A stretch of 30,457 nucleotides of DNA from assembly GCF_000485595.1 (NCBI RefSeq), contig NW_014577128.1, positions 53,512-83,968 of the forward strand, read 5' to 3'. The DNA is from Priapulus caudatus. Taxonomy: Eukaryota; Priapulida; Priapulimorpha; Priapulimorphida; Priapulidae. Under the pieces are notes generated by a model. That model was not told the origin of the DNA, made no database searches, and was given only the letters and a program-made list of their open reading frames with translations. Each line of letters starts with the position of its first letter. Position 1 is the stretch's first letter. Positions 1 through 11,010 of the stretch are shown here, piece after piece. The translations under genes and the position numbers were made by a program.

Positions 1-199
1 GTGATGGGTGTGTGTTTAGTGCCGCGTGCGCGCCGTCGCGTGTACGTGTGTGCGTGCGTTTTGGCCTGAGGAGAAATGCCACGCGCGCTTTTTTCTGTGC
101 ACTTTGATCGACTCTGGGAAAATTTCTCTTTGCTGCTGCCCACCCCCTAAGAGGTATATACGGAGGCCCCTCTCCCCTTTCTGCAAGTTGCGACCCTGC

Positions 200-1680
200 A
201 TACATAACTTTATTAATATTGTACACCAGTATAGTAAGTACATACTGAGGAGTAGTTAGATATGAAACATGTTGATACCGACGACTCACTTCAGTAATTA
301 GACTGAATAAAATATTCCAAAACTCATAAAACATGGGATAGATATGTGAATAATATAAAAAGCGAAACGCGTTGTATCCCTTATGTAAGAAGAAGGAGCC
401 AAAATCTCAAAATCCAGATTCCGTACATTTTACGTTGCCATTTGAGGGCGCTATTGTCGCGCTTGAGAAGTGTCGTATGGTGATAAACGAAATATATTCT
501 TATATCATTAAGATAACATTATACACATGTAGGGCGCATATACACCTAAGTATCTAGATCTGAAAATTATTGATCCCAATAACACATTTTGTTAGTTATG
601 AACAGAAAATTATTTCAACCTTTTAAAAACATGCGACAGATTGTATGGTCAGATACGTCTGTACGCATGCCTACTATTTGCTAAGATTTCGTTGGAGTTA
701 TTCAGTTAAAAAGAAGATAAGGGAATAGGTTTCTACAAAATACGTGAAACGCATTGTCCCCTTTATATAATGATTTTCCGAACATCCTGCATTCGCACGT
801 TATTCATTGCCGTTAGTCGGCGCTGGTGTCACGCATGAGAAGTTGCGAACGCAACATTCATATATAATATTGTTGAGAATATACACCTGTAGTGAGCACA
901 TACTCATACATGACATACTCGCTTGATTCATTATAATGCAGAAAAGATTGCAACCCCCAATTAAAACGTACGATAGATTATAAGGTCAGATGTTCTACGC
1001 GCATACTAGCCGCTAACAAAAACAAAAAAATTGTTGGAATTATGTATTTAAAAAGAAAAGCAGGTAGTACGGATTAGGTTTCTATAAAAAATATGAATTA
1101 CATAATAAGAGGGAGCCTAATGTTCTCAGCATCCCGATTACCAGCCACTCAGAATGAAATCATGTATATTTTTCGCTACCCTTCATCGGTGCTAGTGTCG
1201 TACGCGACGGCAATGTATGACATGTTGAACAAAACACATTTATATACAACCTAGTTGAATACACCTGTATTGAGCACGCATTCTAGAGCATAATCAAGAC
1301 ATGCATAATCTTGATTGCAATGGCTCGCCTCAGTAATCAGTAATTGTAAAGCGGAAAATCGTCCGACTCCAAGCCTCGTCTCAAAGCGTGCAATAGCTAA
1401 TAGTGTCAGATGTGGCTCTACTATCTGCTAAATTAAATCTCAGTTAGTTGGAATTGTGCATTTAAAATGGAAAGAACATACTCAAGAATAGACTCCCACA
1501 ATAAATGTGAAACGCATCACCGCCTTGTATAGTAAGAGGGGTCCCAGTTCTTTCAATGTCCTGATTGTCCGCGACGCCGATTGAAATAATGTACATTTCT
1601 CGTTGCCGTCGATCAGCGCTATTAGTAGTAAGCATGAAAAGTAGCATGTGATGCGAAACCACATATTATATTCATGTTAT
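200..1680. repeat. Decayed tandem repeat, about four units of 310-420 bp
   Basis: Several landmarks recur in the same order through this stretch. A 'tacacctgtagtgagcaca'-like string appears near 219, 522, 880 and 1259. A 'gtgaaacgcattgtccc'-like string appears near 361, 744, a weaker form near 1090, and 1508. A 'cgttgccgt...ggcgct' string appears near 431, 802, 1169 and 1595. A 'gtcagat' string appears near 649, 983 and 1405. The units are strongly diverged, with many substitutions and length changes, so this is an old tandem duplication or satellite fragment rather than a fresh array. No coding potential is evident. The region lies upstream of, and probably in an intron of, the MAM-containing gene. 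Confidence 0.55.
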
Positions 1681-1681
1681 A

Positions 1682-1746
1682 AGGAGCGTATAATGACAAA
1701 TTCATCGCTTATGTCCTTTTTGTCATTTTTGTCATTATACGCTCCT
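1682..1746. repeat. Palindromic element with perfect 19-bp inverted repeats
   Basis: Positions 1682-1700 and 1728-1746 are perfect reverse complements (arm AGGAGCGTATAATGACAAA), separated by a 27-base loop. The loop side also repeats 'tttgtcattttt'. The size and shape fit a small non-autonomous inverted-repeat element or a stable hairpin. A related palindrome with a similar arm lies at 28102-28143. I see no transposase and no certain target-site duplication. Confidence 0.6.
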
Positions 1747-1843
1747 GATGTTATTGTCCCATTTCAACTCATTTTTCCTAGAAGGGAAAGCCAGGAGAGG
1801 CATGCTTTCTAAAAACTTGGCAGTTTACCGTTAACGTTGCCAA

Positions 1844-1845
<2 letters not shown>

Positions 1846-1919
<74 letters not shown>
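1846..1919. repeat. (CA)n microsatellite
   Basis: A perfect run of AC dinucleotides, about 37 units, followed by a short CG-rich palindromic stretch (cgcgcgcactgcgcg). It lies about 190 bases upstream of the first MAM exon. Reading frames through it (poly Cys-Val) are spurious. Confidence 0.97.
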
Positions 1920-1921
<2 letters not shown>

Positions 1922-2107
1922 GCGCACTGCGCGTGTATGTGTATACATGTACGTATTCTATATACGCATTTGATGATTCGCTGATTTGTTATTAGACGCA
2001 GTTCAACTAGAATGTCTAGATTCCTTCCCGTCCAACATTTCATGCGATGTTCGGCCATGCTGCTTTCGTGTTACGATGATGACGAATCAGCGTTTATTCC
2101 TCAGCAG

Positions 2108-2242
2108 GCTGGTACATGTACATCGAAGGCAGCAGTCCGCGGAGAGAGAACGACACGGCCCGTCTACATTCACCCGTCTACTCGGCTGACAAGACACCGG
2201 CGTGCTTCGAGTTCTGGTATCACATGTTCGGACTCACGATAG
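2108..2242 (+). CDS. MAM domain, exon 2 of 4 (first MAM)
   Basis: Central exon of a MAM domain, an adhesive extracellular module. Translation starts at the second base of a codon after the acceptor 'ctcagcag', and reads [10 protein letters not shown], then a run ending [11 protein letters not shown]. This matches the MAM signature: G-[aromatic]-Y-hydrophobic-E, a hydrophobic strand, then C-hydrophobic-x-F-W-Y-H-M-x-G. It ends at a phase-1 donor ('atag|gtgcgt'), so the 135-bp exon is phase 1-1. The Cys is the third of the four conserved MAM cysteines. The exon carrying Cys 1 and 2 was not found in 1-2107 and probably lies upstream of the window. The paralogous exon in the second MAM is at 18415-18546. 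Confidence 0.85.
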   Translation, partial: AGTCTSKAAVRGERTTRPVYIHPSTRLTRHRRASSSGITCSDSR

Positions 2243-2809
2243 GTGCGTGCAGGTGTTCTTGATTCTGCGATACGTACAGGCGTTCTGTCTTCGCTTCACG
2301 AATGCAATGAGAGGGTCGGATGCGTATAGGCGCGTGATTACGATTTCTGGCGTACTGGCGAATTGTTCGAGTTATATATACAACAGTTATAAACGAGAAG
2401 TACGATATACGAACGGTGAGTAAAGATTGTTGTAAGTAAAGATGACGCTTGTTGAGTTATTCGTGGATCTTATCACGAATCGTCATGATACCAATAATTG
2501 CAGAGTTAATACCACAAGACGCTACGGCCGGATTACGATAATGTGATATTATCCATATATGATGCCGCTTTAAATCTGTAAATCCCTACATTTAAACTAG
2601 CATTGCATTATTCAGGCGAACTAATGCGATTCTTCTTATTTGTGGATCTTGGTAGAATTACAAAGAAATTGTAATACTAAAAAGTCAAATATTTGATTAT
2701 ACAGCATAGTACATTACGAGGTATAAGGGTCAGTAAATGCACGCAATTTCACGAACAGAACTTAGAAGAGGTTCGATGTTGTTAATAAAATGCATTTGTT
2801 TACCTATAG
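2243..2809 (+). other. Intron between MAM exons 2 and 3
   Basis: No domain-bearing open frame on either strand. It starts with a good donor (gtgcgt) and ends with the acceptor 'tttacctatag'. AT-rich, with nothing else recognised. Confidence 0.75.
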
Positions 2810-2946
2810 GAACTCTGAGCGTCTATGTGAAACCTGAAACACAATCACTGACGGACATCGAATCTTCGTTTGTAAGAAATGGCGACCAGGGAAACCAATG
2901 GTTTCTAGGTCAGATTGCGATACCCAGGCTAAATGACTCGTTTCAG
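2810..2946 (+). CDS. MAM domain, exon 3 of 4 (first MAM)
   Basis: Third exon of the MAM beta-sandwich. It enters in phase 1 after 'cctatag' and reads GTLSVYVKPE, followed by the conserved GDQGNQWFLGQIAIP segment, then LNDSFQ at a phase-0 donor (cag|gtatga). MAM domains typically have G-x-L-x-V-Y here and G-x-Q-G-x-x-W before a hydrophobic strand. The mixed phases (in 1, out 0) match the paralogous exon at 18974-19104 exactly, which supports both splice sites. The open frame upstream of the acceptor (from 2737) is intronic read-through, not protein. Confidence 0.87.
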
Positions 2947-3188
2947 GTATGAAAAGACTAACTCGATTAACATTCGATCAAATCTCCCTACCATGATTTC
3001 GCAGTGCAGATACGCATTTTCCCCAGTCTCTTTAAAGTTTCTTTAAATGCGGGGAAGCTGTGTTTAGAAATAGGAATTATTGTTTGATTGGTTTAAAAAC
3101 AAATATTTAACTATATACGTGCAAAGTTTATACTATCACTATTAGTATTATTATTATTATTATTATTAATATTATTATTGTTATTGTT

Positions 3189-3236
<48 letters not shown>

Positions 3237-3335
3237 GATATTGTTGTGCATTAATTATCATGGATTGGTAGTGCATTGTGTATCAGAGTCAATGATTTTA
3301 TTTACTGACTCGCCAAACATATTTTTGTCACCCAG
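2947..3335 (+). other. Intron between MAM exons 3 and 4, with TTA/TTG repeat
   Basis: No coding signal. It contains the trinucleotide run listed separately and ends with the acceptor 'tgtcacccag'. Confidence 0.75.
3141..3246. repeat. (TTA)n grading into (TTG)n microsatellite
   Basis: About 40 bases of ATT units followed by about 55 bases of GTT units, a compound trinucleotide microsatellite inside the MAM intron. The gradient from A to G at the same unit position suggests point mutation followed by spread of the variant. Confidence 0.93.
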
Positions 3336-3441
3336 ATCGTGATAGAAGGTGTGCGTGGAACGAGTTACGTCACCGACGCTGCTATTGATGACGTTTCGCT
3401 GAACCTCGGGCAGTGCCGGACGCCACCTGTATTAGAACCAG
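3336..3441 (+). CDS. MAM domain, exon 4 of 4 (first MAM)
   Basis: Last MAM exon. It starts in phase 0 and reads IVIEGVRG, then a short loop and AAIDDVSLNLGQC, the typical MAM C-terminus (hydrophobic-E-G-x-R-G ... D-I/V-A-I/V-D-D-hydrophobic) with the fourth conserved Cys. After the Cys come a few linker residues (RTPPVLEP) and a phase-1 donor (G|gtaaaa). With exons 2108-2242 and 2810-2946 it completes a MAM whose boundary intron is phase 1. The next recognisable module, the TSP1 exon, begins about 550 bases downstream. Confidence 0.88.
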
Positions 3442-3990
3442 GTAAAAACAGTCGCTGTGCGTAAATTTTACACTTAGCTCTTCGAAGCAATGACATTAAT
3501 CATCGACAATTTTTTTCTCTTTTTTTATAGAAACGAATTGCTGCATGACTACTGCGAAACTGTCGTGAAACGAAAATGTGTTTATATTGATAAATTTCTT
3601 CTTGATAAATATTATTATAATATTGATAAAATTGTTTAAATTGCTTATTAGTAGGAAACGTTAATGCAGGTTTAACGAACATATTTTAGTCATAACAGGT
3701 CTAAATTTGATTTCATGCAGAATTTCTTGGTTCATTATTTACTAGTAAAGTTGTTCAGTATTTTACGTAAGAACCATACTCTATAGGAACTATAAGTATA
3801 CGCTAACATACTCTTGAACTCAGAGCTAATATTTCGTCTATATAATAACTATTAAGGGGAATAGTCTACATTCGATCAACTTGAAGCTGTAACGGTTACA
3901 CACACGGAACAGACGTTGACGTTGTAGTGTAGACTAGTTGTACATTCGTGCTCCCTGTAGTGAATAGTCGTGCACTCGTTCACTATTTAG
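3442..3990 (+). other. Intron between MAM and TSP1 exons
   Basis: AT-rich, no domain or long frame. Bounded by the phase-1 donor 'gtaaaa' and the phase-1 acceptor 'actatttag'. Confidence 0.75.
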
Positions 3991-4173
3991 TGGATGGCCA
4001 CTGGTCGGACTGGCTCCGGTCGAGCTGTACTGTGACGTGTGGGGAAGGGGGCATGGCCAGCATACGCTACTGTAACAACCCAGCACCACGTAACGGGGGC
4101 GCGGACTGTGAAGGAGCCATCGCTGGCAAGCAGCGCGTGTTCACGAAATGCCGCGTCGCAGACTGTCCTCCAG
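3991..4173 (+). CDS. Thrombospondin type 1 (TSP1) repeat, single exon
   Basis: A complete TSP1 module in one exon of 61 codons with phase-1 introns on both sides (acceptor 'ctatttag', donor 'CCAG|gtaatg'). It reads GHWSDWLRSSCTVTCGEG, then a RYCNNPAPRNGG loop and a CRVADCPP end. Six cysteines are present, the normal number for this family. WSDW is a WxxW motif of the kind that is C-mannosylated, and CTVTCGEG fits the CxxS/TCxxG pattern for O-fucosylation in TSP1 repeats (family knowledge; modification here is inferred). TSP1 repeats are secreted or extracellular modules binding matrix or receptors. Symmetric 1-1 exons are easily duplicated or shuffled. The open frame upstream of 3991 is intron. 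Confidence 0.92.
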
Positions 4174-5556
4174 GTAATGAGCCTTTTTTGAAGAAAAAAA
4201 TTATTCTAACCAAATTACTCAGCGCCATCTACCGCGTAGTATAGTAAACGTAAAGGGTTGCACGTGCACGCGTCCTTGAGAGATCGCACGTCGGCTGATG
4301 CTTATTGCATTAAATTCACCACGTGTAGCTTTTTCAAATGTAATTAGTTTTTAGTAAACAAACATACTTTTGTAAAACGAAATCTAAACAAATCGAATCT
4401 GTATCTAAAGACCTTAAAGATTTTATTTTAAAGCGGTTCTACTGAGGCAAACATCGTTAGTAGACGTAATATTTTTTATTATATATGTAGAAGCTTAAGC
4501 GTATAGCTGTAAATGTGTAGCGGCGAACATATTATGGAATGCTCTCCGCCGTGTAAGTCGATTCATGTGGTGATATAGAATAACCTACATAGAGATCATC
4601 AAGTGGTAAAATTTAAAAACAGTTACTGACACGGGATGCCCTAAAACGGATCCAGTTCCTGTCGACGTTGGAACAAAAATGTGCGTACTTGGAGGAAGGC
4701 ATCATCAACGGCACCGTCTGTGAATCTATATATCGATCAATATTTGCGTGAAATTCAGAATTAAGAATATTTTCACGTTTTGCGAGATTAAAGCTTGATT
4801 GCTGGCGGTCGTTTGGCCGCGGATAAAATCACCCGCGTGTACACACAGTTTGTCTTGCACGCCGCGAGGCGTTATAACTAAAAACGACAATTTTAACATA
4901 GAAATCGCATCGCTCCGCCTGATTCATACATCTTTCCAGCGCTTGCGGCCGTGATGTTGGGCCATGTAATACGTCTTGTACGCCGTCTTAAAATACGTTT
5001 CGAGAGTCGTCGCACGTTTAGCGCGCATTGGAACTACGTTGCGTAAATTAAACATGAAACTACCGCTCGATCGACGCGCGGGTGGTGACATGCTCAGTGG
5101 ACGCGTCCTCCCATCATTTCATCTCCACGCTTGATCAGTCCGCCCGTTGATGGCCATGATGGCCGATGATGGCGAGTTGGCGAGACTTCATCTCGATAAC
5201 CGCCTGTTTATTATAATCGGTTTTCATTTAAACGAGCTTGCACGACGGTGATCCGGCTAGATTTCAAACATGCCCGAAGCTCGAGTGTGTGAAACTTTGG
5301 CAGAAATCTCACGCTTCAAGCATGTCAAAATGACATTAGTTATTATAGCGTAAATTTTAATCCATATCATTTCGACGCAATACTGGTTTGGAAAACGATA
5401 CGAAGCACACGTGGGGGCTTAACTCGTATGAATACGTGTATAACGCAGCAATAAGCATTTTCGCAGCGCTTTCATTTACTGAAGTCATGTGTGCGGTAAA
5501 AGGTAACATCTGTGAACACACATGCCCCCCCCACACGCGCACACACACACATGAGC
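4174..5556 (+). other. Non-coding stretch downstream of TSP1
   Basis: No convincing exon in about 1.4 kb. A short open stretch after 'aaaaacag' near 4620-4735 has two or three Cys codons but no family pattern and no matching donor. Near 5520-5552 there is a C-run and a short CA repeat that abuts the minisatellite block. Otherwise unremarkable. Confidence 0.6.
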
Positions 5557-7213
5557 TCTGCAACAATATAAGGGGAGTCCGCGAATCAATTATGAGTGAG
5601 CTTCCGCAACAATCATAGGAGTTCCGCAACATAATGAGTGAGTCCGGCACAATATAGGGGAGTCGCGCCAACAATTATGGGGCGTCCCGGCAACAATATG
5701 AGTGAATCCGCAACAATATAAGGGCGAGTCCGCAACAATATGAGTGAGTCCCTGCAAGCAATATGATGAGTCCGCAACAATATTGGGGATCCCGCAACAA
5801 TAATGATGAGTCGCGATAAATAGTGAGTCCGCAAACAATATTGAGGCGTCGGCACAATATGAGTGAGCCGCAACACAATATGGGGATCCGCAACAAATGA
5901 GTGAGTCCGCAACAGCCATATAGGGAGTCCGCAAACAATATGAAGGTGAGTCCGCACATAGAGTGAGTCCGCAACAATATAGGGGGAGTCCCGCAACAAT
6001 ATGGGGGCGTCGGCAACAACTAGGATGAGTTCGCACCAATAAGGGGAGTCCGCAAACAATATAGTTGAGTCTTGCAAACAAATATGAGTGAGTCGCGCAA
6101 CAATATGGGAAGTCGCAACAATAGAGTGAGTACCCGCGATACATATGAGTGAGTCCGCAACAATATGAGTGAGTCGCGAAACAATTATAGGGAAGTCCGC
6201 AACCCATAAGATAGGGCAGCCGCCACAAAATAAAGGGAGTCCGCAACAGATAGTGAGTGAGTCGCGATAATATGAGTGAGTACGCGCAACAATATGGGAT
6301 CCCGAACAATATAGGAGTCGCGAAAACAATATAGGGAGTCCGCATAATATGCGGGAGTCGCAAAATATCGGGGAAGTCGCGGCAAACAATATGAGTGAGT
6401 CGGCGCGATAAATGAGTGATCCGCAACAATAATGGGGAGCTCGCGCACAATACTGAGTGAGTCCCACTAAAATATAGGGGAGTCCGCAATAATATGATGA
6501 GTCCGCAACCCAACTGTGGGGAGTCCGCAACAATATGAGTGAGCTTCCGGCGATAATCAGAGTGAGTCCGCAACATATGAGTGGACGCCGGCACAATAGA
6601 GGGAGTCCGCGATAATCTGATGAGTTCCGCAACAATATTGGGAATTCCGGCAACAATACGAGTGAGTCGCACACAATATGGGGAGTCCGCAACAATATGA
6701 AGTGAGTCCGAAAAAATATAGGGGGAAGTCCGCAATAATATAGGAGTCGGCGGCAACAATATAGGGGAGTTCCGCAACAATATGAGTTAGTCCGCAACAA
6801 TATCGGGGAGCCGCAACAATCATGGGGAGTCCCGCAACAATATAGTGAAGTCCGCAACAAATTGGGAGGCCGCAAACCAATATGAGTGAGTAACGCGATA
6901 ATATGAATGAGCGACCGCAAAACAAATTTGGGGAGGCCGCAACAATATGAGTGAGTCGCGCGAGTAATATGAGTGAGTCCGAAAGCAATACGCGTGAAGT
7001 CGCGATAATATGAGTGAGCCGCGCAACAATTTGGATGCCGCAAAACAATATGAGTGAGTCCGCGATAATATGATGAGGCGCACCGCAACAATTTGGGGAG
7101 GCCGCAACAATAGTCGTGAGTCCGGCGATAAAGAGTGAGCCGCAAGCAATATGGGGAGGCCGCAAACAAATATGAGTGAGTTCCGCAACAATTATGAGAA
7201 GATCCGCAACAAT
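5557..7213 (-). repeat. ~20-bp minisatellite array, block 1 (minus orientation, noisy)
   Basis: Tandem copies of a ~20-bp unit, seen on the plus strand as 'gagtgagtccgcaacaatat' and its variants, roughly 80 units. Single-base insertions and deletions are very frequent and irregular, unlike the clean copy at 18021-18310. Between about 6880 and 7190 three variants alternate (..caatttggggaggccg.., ..caatatgagtgagtccg.., ..gataatatgagtgag..), a ~60-bp higher-order repeat. The unit is not a multiple of three and lacks stops in several frames, so the array shows spurious long open frames (up to 577 codons on the minus strand, rich in Leu, Cys, Tyr, His). These are not genes. Confidence 0.93.
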
Positions 7214-7633
7214 CATACATTGCTCCGGTTAGCTGGAGAATTGGACGCAAGAGATCCCAGATCGTTGTTGTAAATGAGTTAGAACCCGAGGTTTGACTAG
7301 GTCCACTAATCATAGGTCTTCTTCTGCCAGGGTGATCATCGCACATTCCTCCGAGAGGATTAACTAGATACTAGACTAGCGCTTCGCTTTACTACCCCGG
7401 TCTCTGCCGCCAGGTATCCAACGTTCAGATGACTTCGAACTCTCATTTCATTCTACGACCCTCAAGACATCCATCTCGATAAGCTCTGACATGTACCGTC
7501 CGAATAGCAAATTTAAGCATGTTCAATGCACCAACTGCACTGCTGCGTGAAAGCAATGCGCACGGGTAAAATTTGACAAATAACTAAAACCATGGAACTT
7601 GTTTACTTACACGCCGGCTGCCCCGGCTGTGGC
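7214..7633 (-). other. Minisatellite flank, direct second copy of about 11011-11415
   Basis: This sequence (beginning 'catacattgctccggtt') repeats, in the same direction and with many small indels, the flank that follows the array at 11011-11415. It is also the reverse complement of about 22895-23295. It ends at the N gap. No exon is present in any of the three copies. Confidence 0.85.
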
Positions 7634-7658
7634 NNNNNNNNNNNNNNNNNNNNNNNNN
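7634..7658. other. Assembly gap of 25 N
   Basis: 25 consecutive N. The left side ends inside the array flank. The right side begins inside an inverted copy of the sequence following MAM exon 3, so the two sides are not adjacent in either of the other copies of this region. Confidence 1.
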
Positions 7659-7900
7659 TCTTGCTCACTTTACTCATTTATTCAATTGATTCATCTATAT
7701 TTATCCTTCATTAATTTTTCATTATTATTGTTATTGGTTACAATTGCATTAGTGCGTCTTGCATGAATTTTTTTAACGAGACTTCGGCAAATCCAATTAA
7801 TACAGTCTAACTATTAGTGGAATTTTATAGGAGACAGGCAAGGCTTGTCTCTGGCGCCTTGGCGATACTGTTTACCTAGTAATGTTAAGTTATCTGTAAC

Positions 7901-8038
7901 CTGATATACCCTCCGTATATTGGTCTAGCGAAATACGCGGCTTTCCCCGAGACGTACGCTTGATCGCCATACCATCGCCCATGATCGGTAACCTGTAATA
8001 TTTCTCATTACCATATTGGCGTAGAATTCTCAGCGTTC
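7901..8038 (-). pseudogene. Damaged copy of MAM exon 3 (second MAM)
   Basis: Reverse-strand counterpart of the intact exon at 18974-19104. It is 138 bases against 131, so insertions break the frame. The donor after 'tatcag' is altered (gttaca instead of gtaagt). It would encode the GTLRIY...GDQG segment of MAM. It is most simply an uncorrected read copy rather than a biological pseudogene, because the intronic flanks are damaged in the same way. Confidence 0.75.
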
Positions 8039-8498
8039 CTGGCCATACATTCACATAGAGGAAGCCAAATCTCCGCGCGGTCCCGTTAGCAGCCTGCTCG
8101 TTTAATAAGCTAACAGACTAAACCAACTAATAGCATGTCAGCGGCGACGGGTAAATTATTAAGTTACGGCTGGATTTTTTCAATTCTAGCGGGCGCTAGG
8201 GTCCCTTCACGAAAGCACGCTATGTTCATTCTGGTGCTGCTAATAATCGTCCGTGTATTTTACCGCTTAGCTTTATTGGATTTTTCGCGCCCGCCTCGTT
8301 TCTACTCATTTCAACGCGAGCGCGCGCGCTTTCTCCCATCACGACTCCATGTATCCCAACAACTCGGCACCGCGAGCGGCGCACGTGCATACAGTCAACC
8401 GCCTGTATATTACAGTCACTAAGGCCGAAAATTCTTTCATATGTACCAGCCGGCCTCTCCGATAGAGATGAACGGCTCTTTGAACTGCTTTGACCTAC

Positions 8499-8632
8499 GA
8501 ACGGCAGTGCGAACATGTGATACCAGAATTGGGAACATCCGACAGGGTTTAGGTTGGAGGCAGACGTGAGATAGAGGCGTGCTATGGTTGGGCTGGCGCT
8601 GAGGTACGCTATCCCCATGTACACGTAATACC
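8499..8632 (-). pseudogene. Damaged copy of MAM exon 2 (second MAM)
   Basis: Counterpart of 18415-18546, in minus orientation. It is 134 bases against 132. GYYVYM and QFWYHMF are recognisable but lie in different frames because of small indels. The acceptor (ttatacag) is preserved. It lies next to the exon-proximal end of the minisatellite, as in the other two copies. Confidence 0.78.
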
Positions 8633-8743
8633 CTGTATAACACAATAGAACAAAACAATGAGCGTTACACGCATGCCGCTGGTAAAGAAATATCTGCCGG
8701 GTAAAACAGACGCTCTGCTCTAGAAAATACAAAAGGGGTACGC

Positions 8744-11010
8744 CAAACAATAAGATGGGAGTCCACAACAATTATGGGGGGCGTCCGCAACAATTAAAGA
8801 GGAGTCCACACAACACAATATGGGGGCGTCGGCAAGCAATAATTTAGGGGAGTCCACACAACAATCATGGGGGCGTCGGGCCAACAAATATGAGTGAGGC
8901 CGCAACATATATGGGGAGTCCGCAACAATATGAGTGAGTCCCAACAATATTAGGGAGTTCCGCAAGCATATGGGGGCGTTCGGCAACAATATGAGTGAGT
9001 CCACAACAATATGGGGCGGTCCGGCAAATATGACCGTAGTTCCGCAACAAAATAGGGGAGTCCGCAACAAATATGAAGTGATACCGCACATTATAGGAGA
9101 TGCCAACAATAGGAGTGAGGTCCGCAAACAATATGGGAGTGCCACATAGAGTGAGTCCGCAACAATAATAGATAGTAGCGAACGTAACGTCCGCGCAACA
9201 ACATATGGGGGCGTCGGCAACAATATTAGGGAGTCTCACAAACAATGATGGGGAGTTCCGCACAACAATATGAGTGGAGTCGCAACAATATAGGGGAGAG
9301 TCCGCAGACAATATGAGTGAGTCCGCAACAATATAGGGAGTCCGCAACAATATTGAGTGAGTCCGGCAAGCAATATAGGGAGTCCGCAAGCAATATGGGG
9401 GCGTCGGCAACAAGTATGAGTGATCGCGGTCAACCAATTATAGGCGGGAGTCCGCAACAATAGAGTGAGTCCTGCAACAATATGAGTGAGTTCCGCCAAC
9501 AATTAGTGGGGAGTCCGCAACAATATGAGTGAAGTCCGCGATAATATGAGTGAGATCCCTGCAAGCAATATGGGGGCGTCCGGCAACAATAATGCAGTGA
9601 GGCCGCGCAACATATTCGGGCGAGTCGTCCGCAACAATATGAGTGAGTCCGCAACAATATAGGGGAGTCCGCAAACAATATGAGTGAGTCCGCCAACAAT
9701 ATGAGTGAGTCCGCAACAATATAGGCGGCAGTCCGCAACATATACTGGGCGTCGGCAAGCAATATGAGTGAGGTCCGCAACAATAATAGGGGAGTCCGCA
9801 ACAATTATGAGTGATCTGCAACAATATGAGTGGAGGGCCCGCCAACAATATGGGGAGTCCGCCAACCAAATATGAGTGGAGTCCGCGATAATATGAGTGA
9901 AGTCGCAACAATATGAGTGAGTCCGAAACGAATAATAGGGAGTACCGCCAATAATATGAGGGAGTCCGCAACAGATTATAGGGGGATCGAACAATATATG
10001 AGTTGAGTCCGCGATAATATGAGTGAGTCCGCAAATTCAATATGTGGAGTTCCGCAGGCAATATGAGGTAGGCGAGTTCCGAAACAATATAGCGGAGTCC
10101 GCAAATAAAATATGAGGGAGTCCGCAACAATATAGGGGAGTCGCACAATATGATGAGTCCGCGATAAATATGAGTGAGTCCGCAACAATATGAGTGAGTC
10201 CGCAACAATATGAGTGAGTCCGCGATAATATGAGTGAGTCCGCAACAATATGGGGAGTCCGCAACAATTATGAGTGAGTCCACAACAATATAAGGGAGTC
10301 CGCAATATATTGAGGGAGTCCGCAAACAATATGGGGTAGTCCGCAACAACTGAGTGAGTCAGCCATAATATGAGTGAGTCGCACAATATTGAGTTGAGTC
10401 CGCAACAATATGAGTGAGTCGCGATAATATGAGTGAGTCCGCAACAATATGGGGAGTCCGCAACAATATTTGCAGTGAGTTCCACAACAATATGGGAGTC
10501 CGCCCACAATATGAGTGAGATCCGAACAATAATAGGGGAATCCGTAATAATATGAGGGAGTCCGCAACAATATAGGAGATCCGCAACCAATATGAGTGAG
10601 TCCGCAACAATATAGGGGAGTCCGAACAATATGGGAGTCCGCCAACAATATGAGTGAGTCCGCAACATTTGGGGAGGCCGCAACAATATGAGATGAGTCC
10701 GCGATAATATAGTGAGCCCGCAACAATTTGGGGAGCCGCAACAATATGATGTGAGTCCGCGATAATATGAGTGAGTCCGCAACAATATGAGTGAGGTCCG
10801 CGATAATATGAGTGAGCCGCAACAATTTGGGGGAGGGCCGCAACAATATGAGTGAGTCCGCGATAATATGAGTGAGCCCGCCAACATTTCGGGAGGGCCG
10901 CAAACAATATGAGTGAGTCCGCCGATAATATGAGTGAGTCCGCAACAATATGGGGAGGCCGCAACAATATGAGTGGGATCCGCAACAATATGAGGAAGTC
11001 CGCAACAATC
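8744..11010 (-). repeat. ~20-bp minisatellite array, block 2 (minus orientation, noisy)
   Basis: Roughly 110 units of the same ~20-bp repeat as the other blocks, in minus orientation, between damaged MAM exon 2 and the 1.9-kb intron. The end near exon 2 carries variants with 'gggggcgtcggcaacaat' and 'gtccacaacaat'. The middle is mostly 'gagtgagtccgcaacaatat'. The far end (about 10660-10980) shows the three-variant ~60-bp higher-order pattern. Errors are frequent but some stretches (10150-10260) are clean. Open frames of up to 386 codons here are artefacts of the stop-poor repeat. Confidence 0.94.

Noticed and set aside
4619-4735. Possible small exon after 'aaaaacag' with several Cys codons
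   Set aside because: No frame fits a phase-1 entry with a matching donor, and the Cys spacing matches neither Sushi nor TSP1.
5557-7213. CRISPR array
   Set aside because: Units are tandem with no unique spacers and lie in animal intronic DNA; this is a minisatellite.
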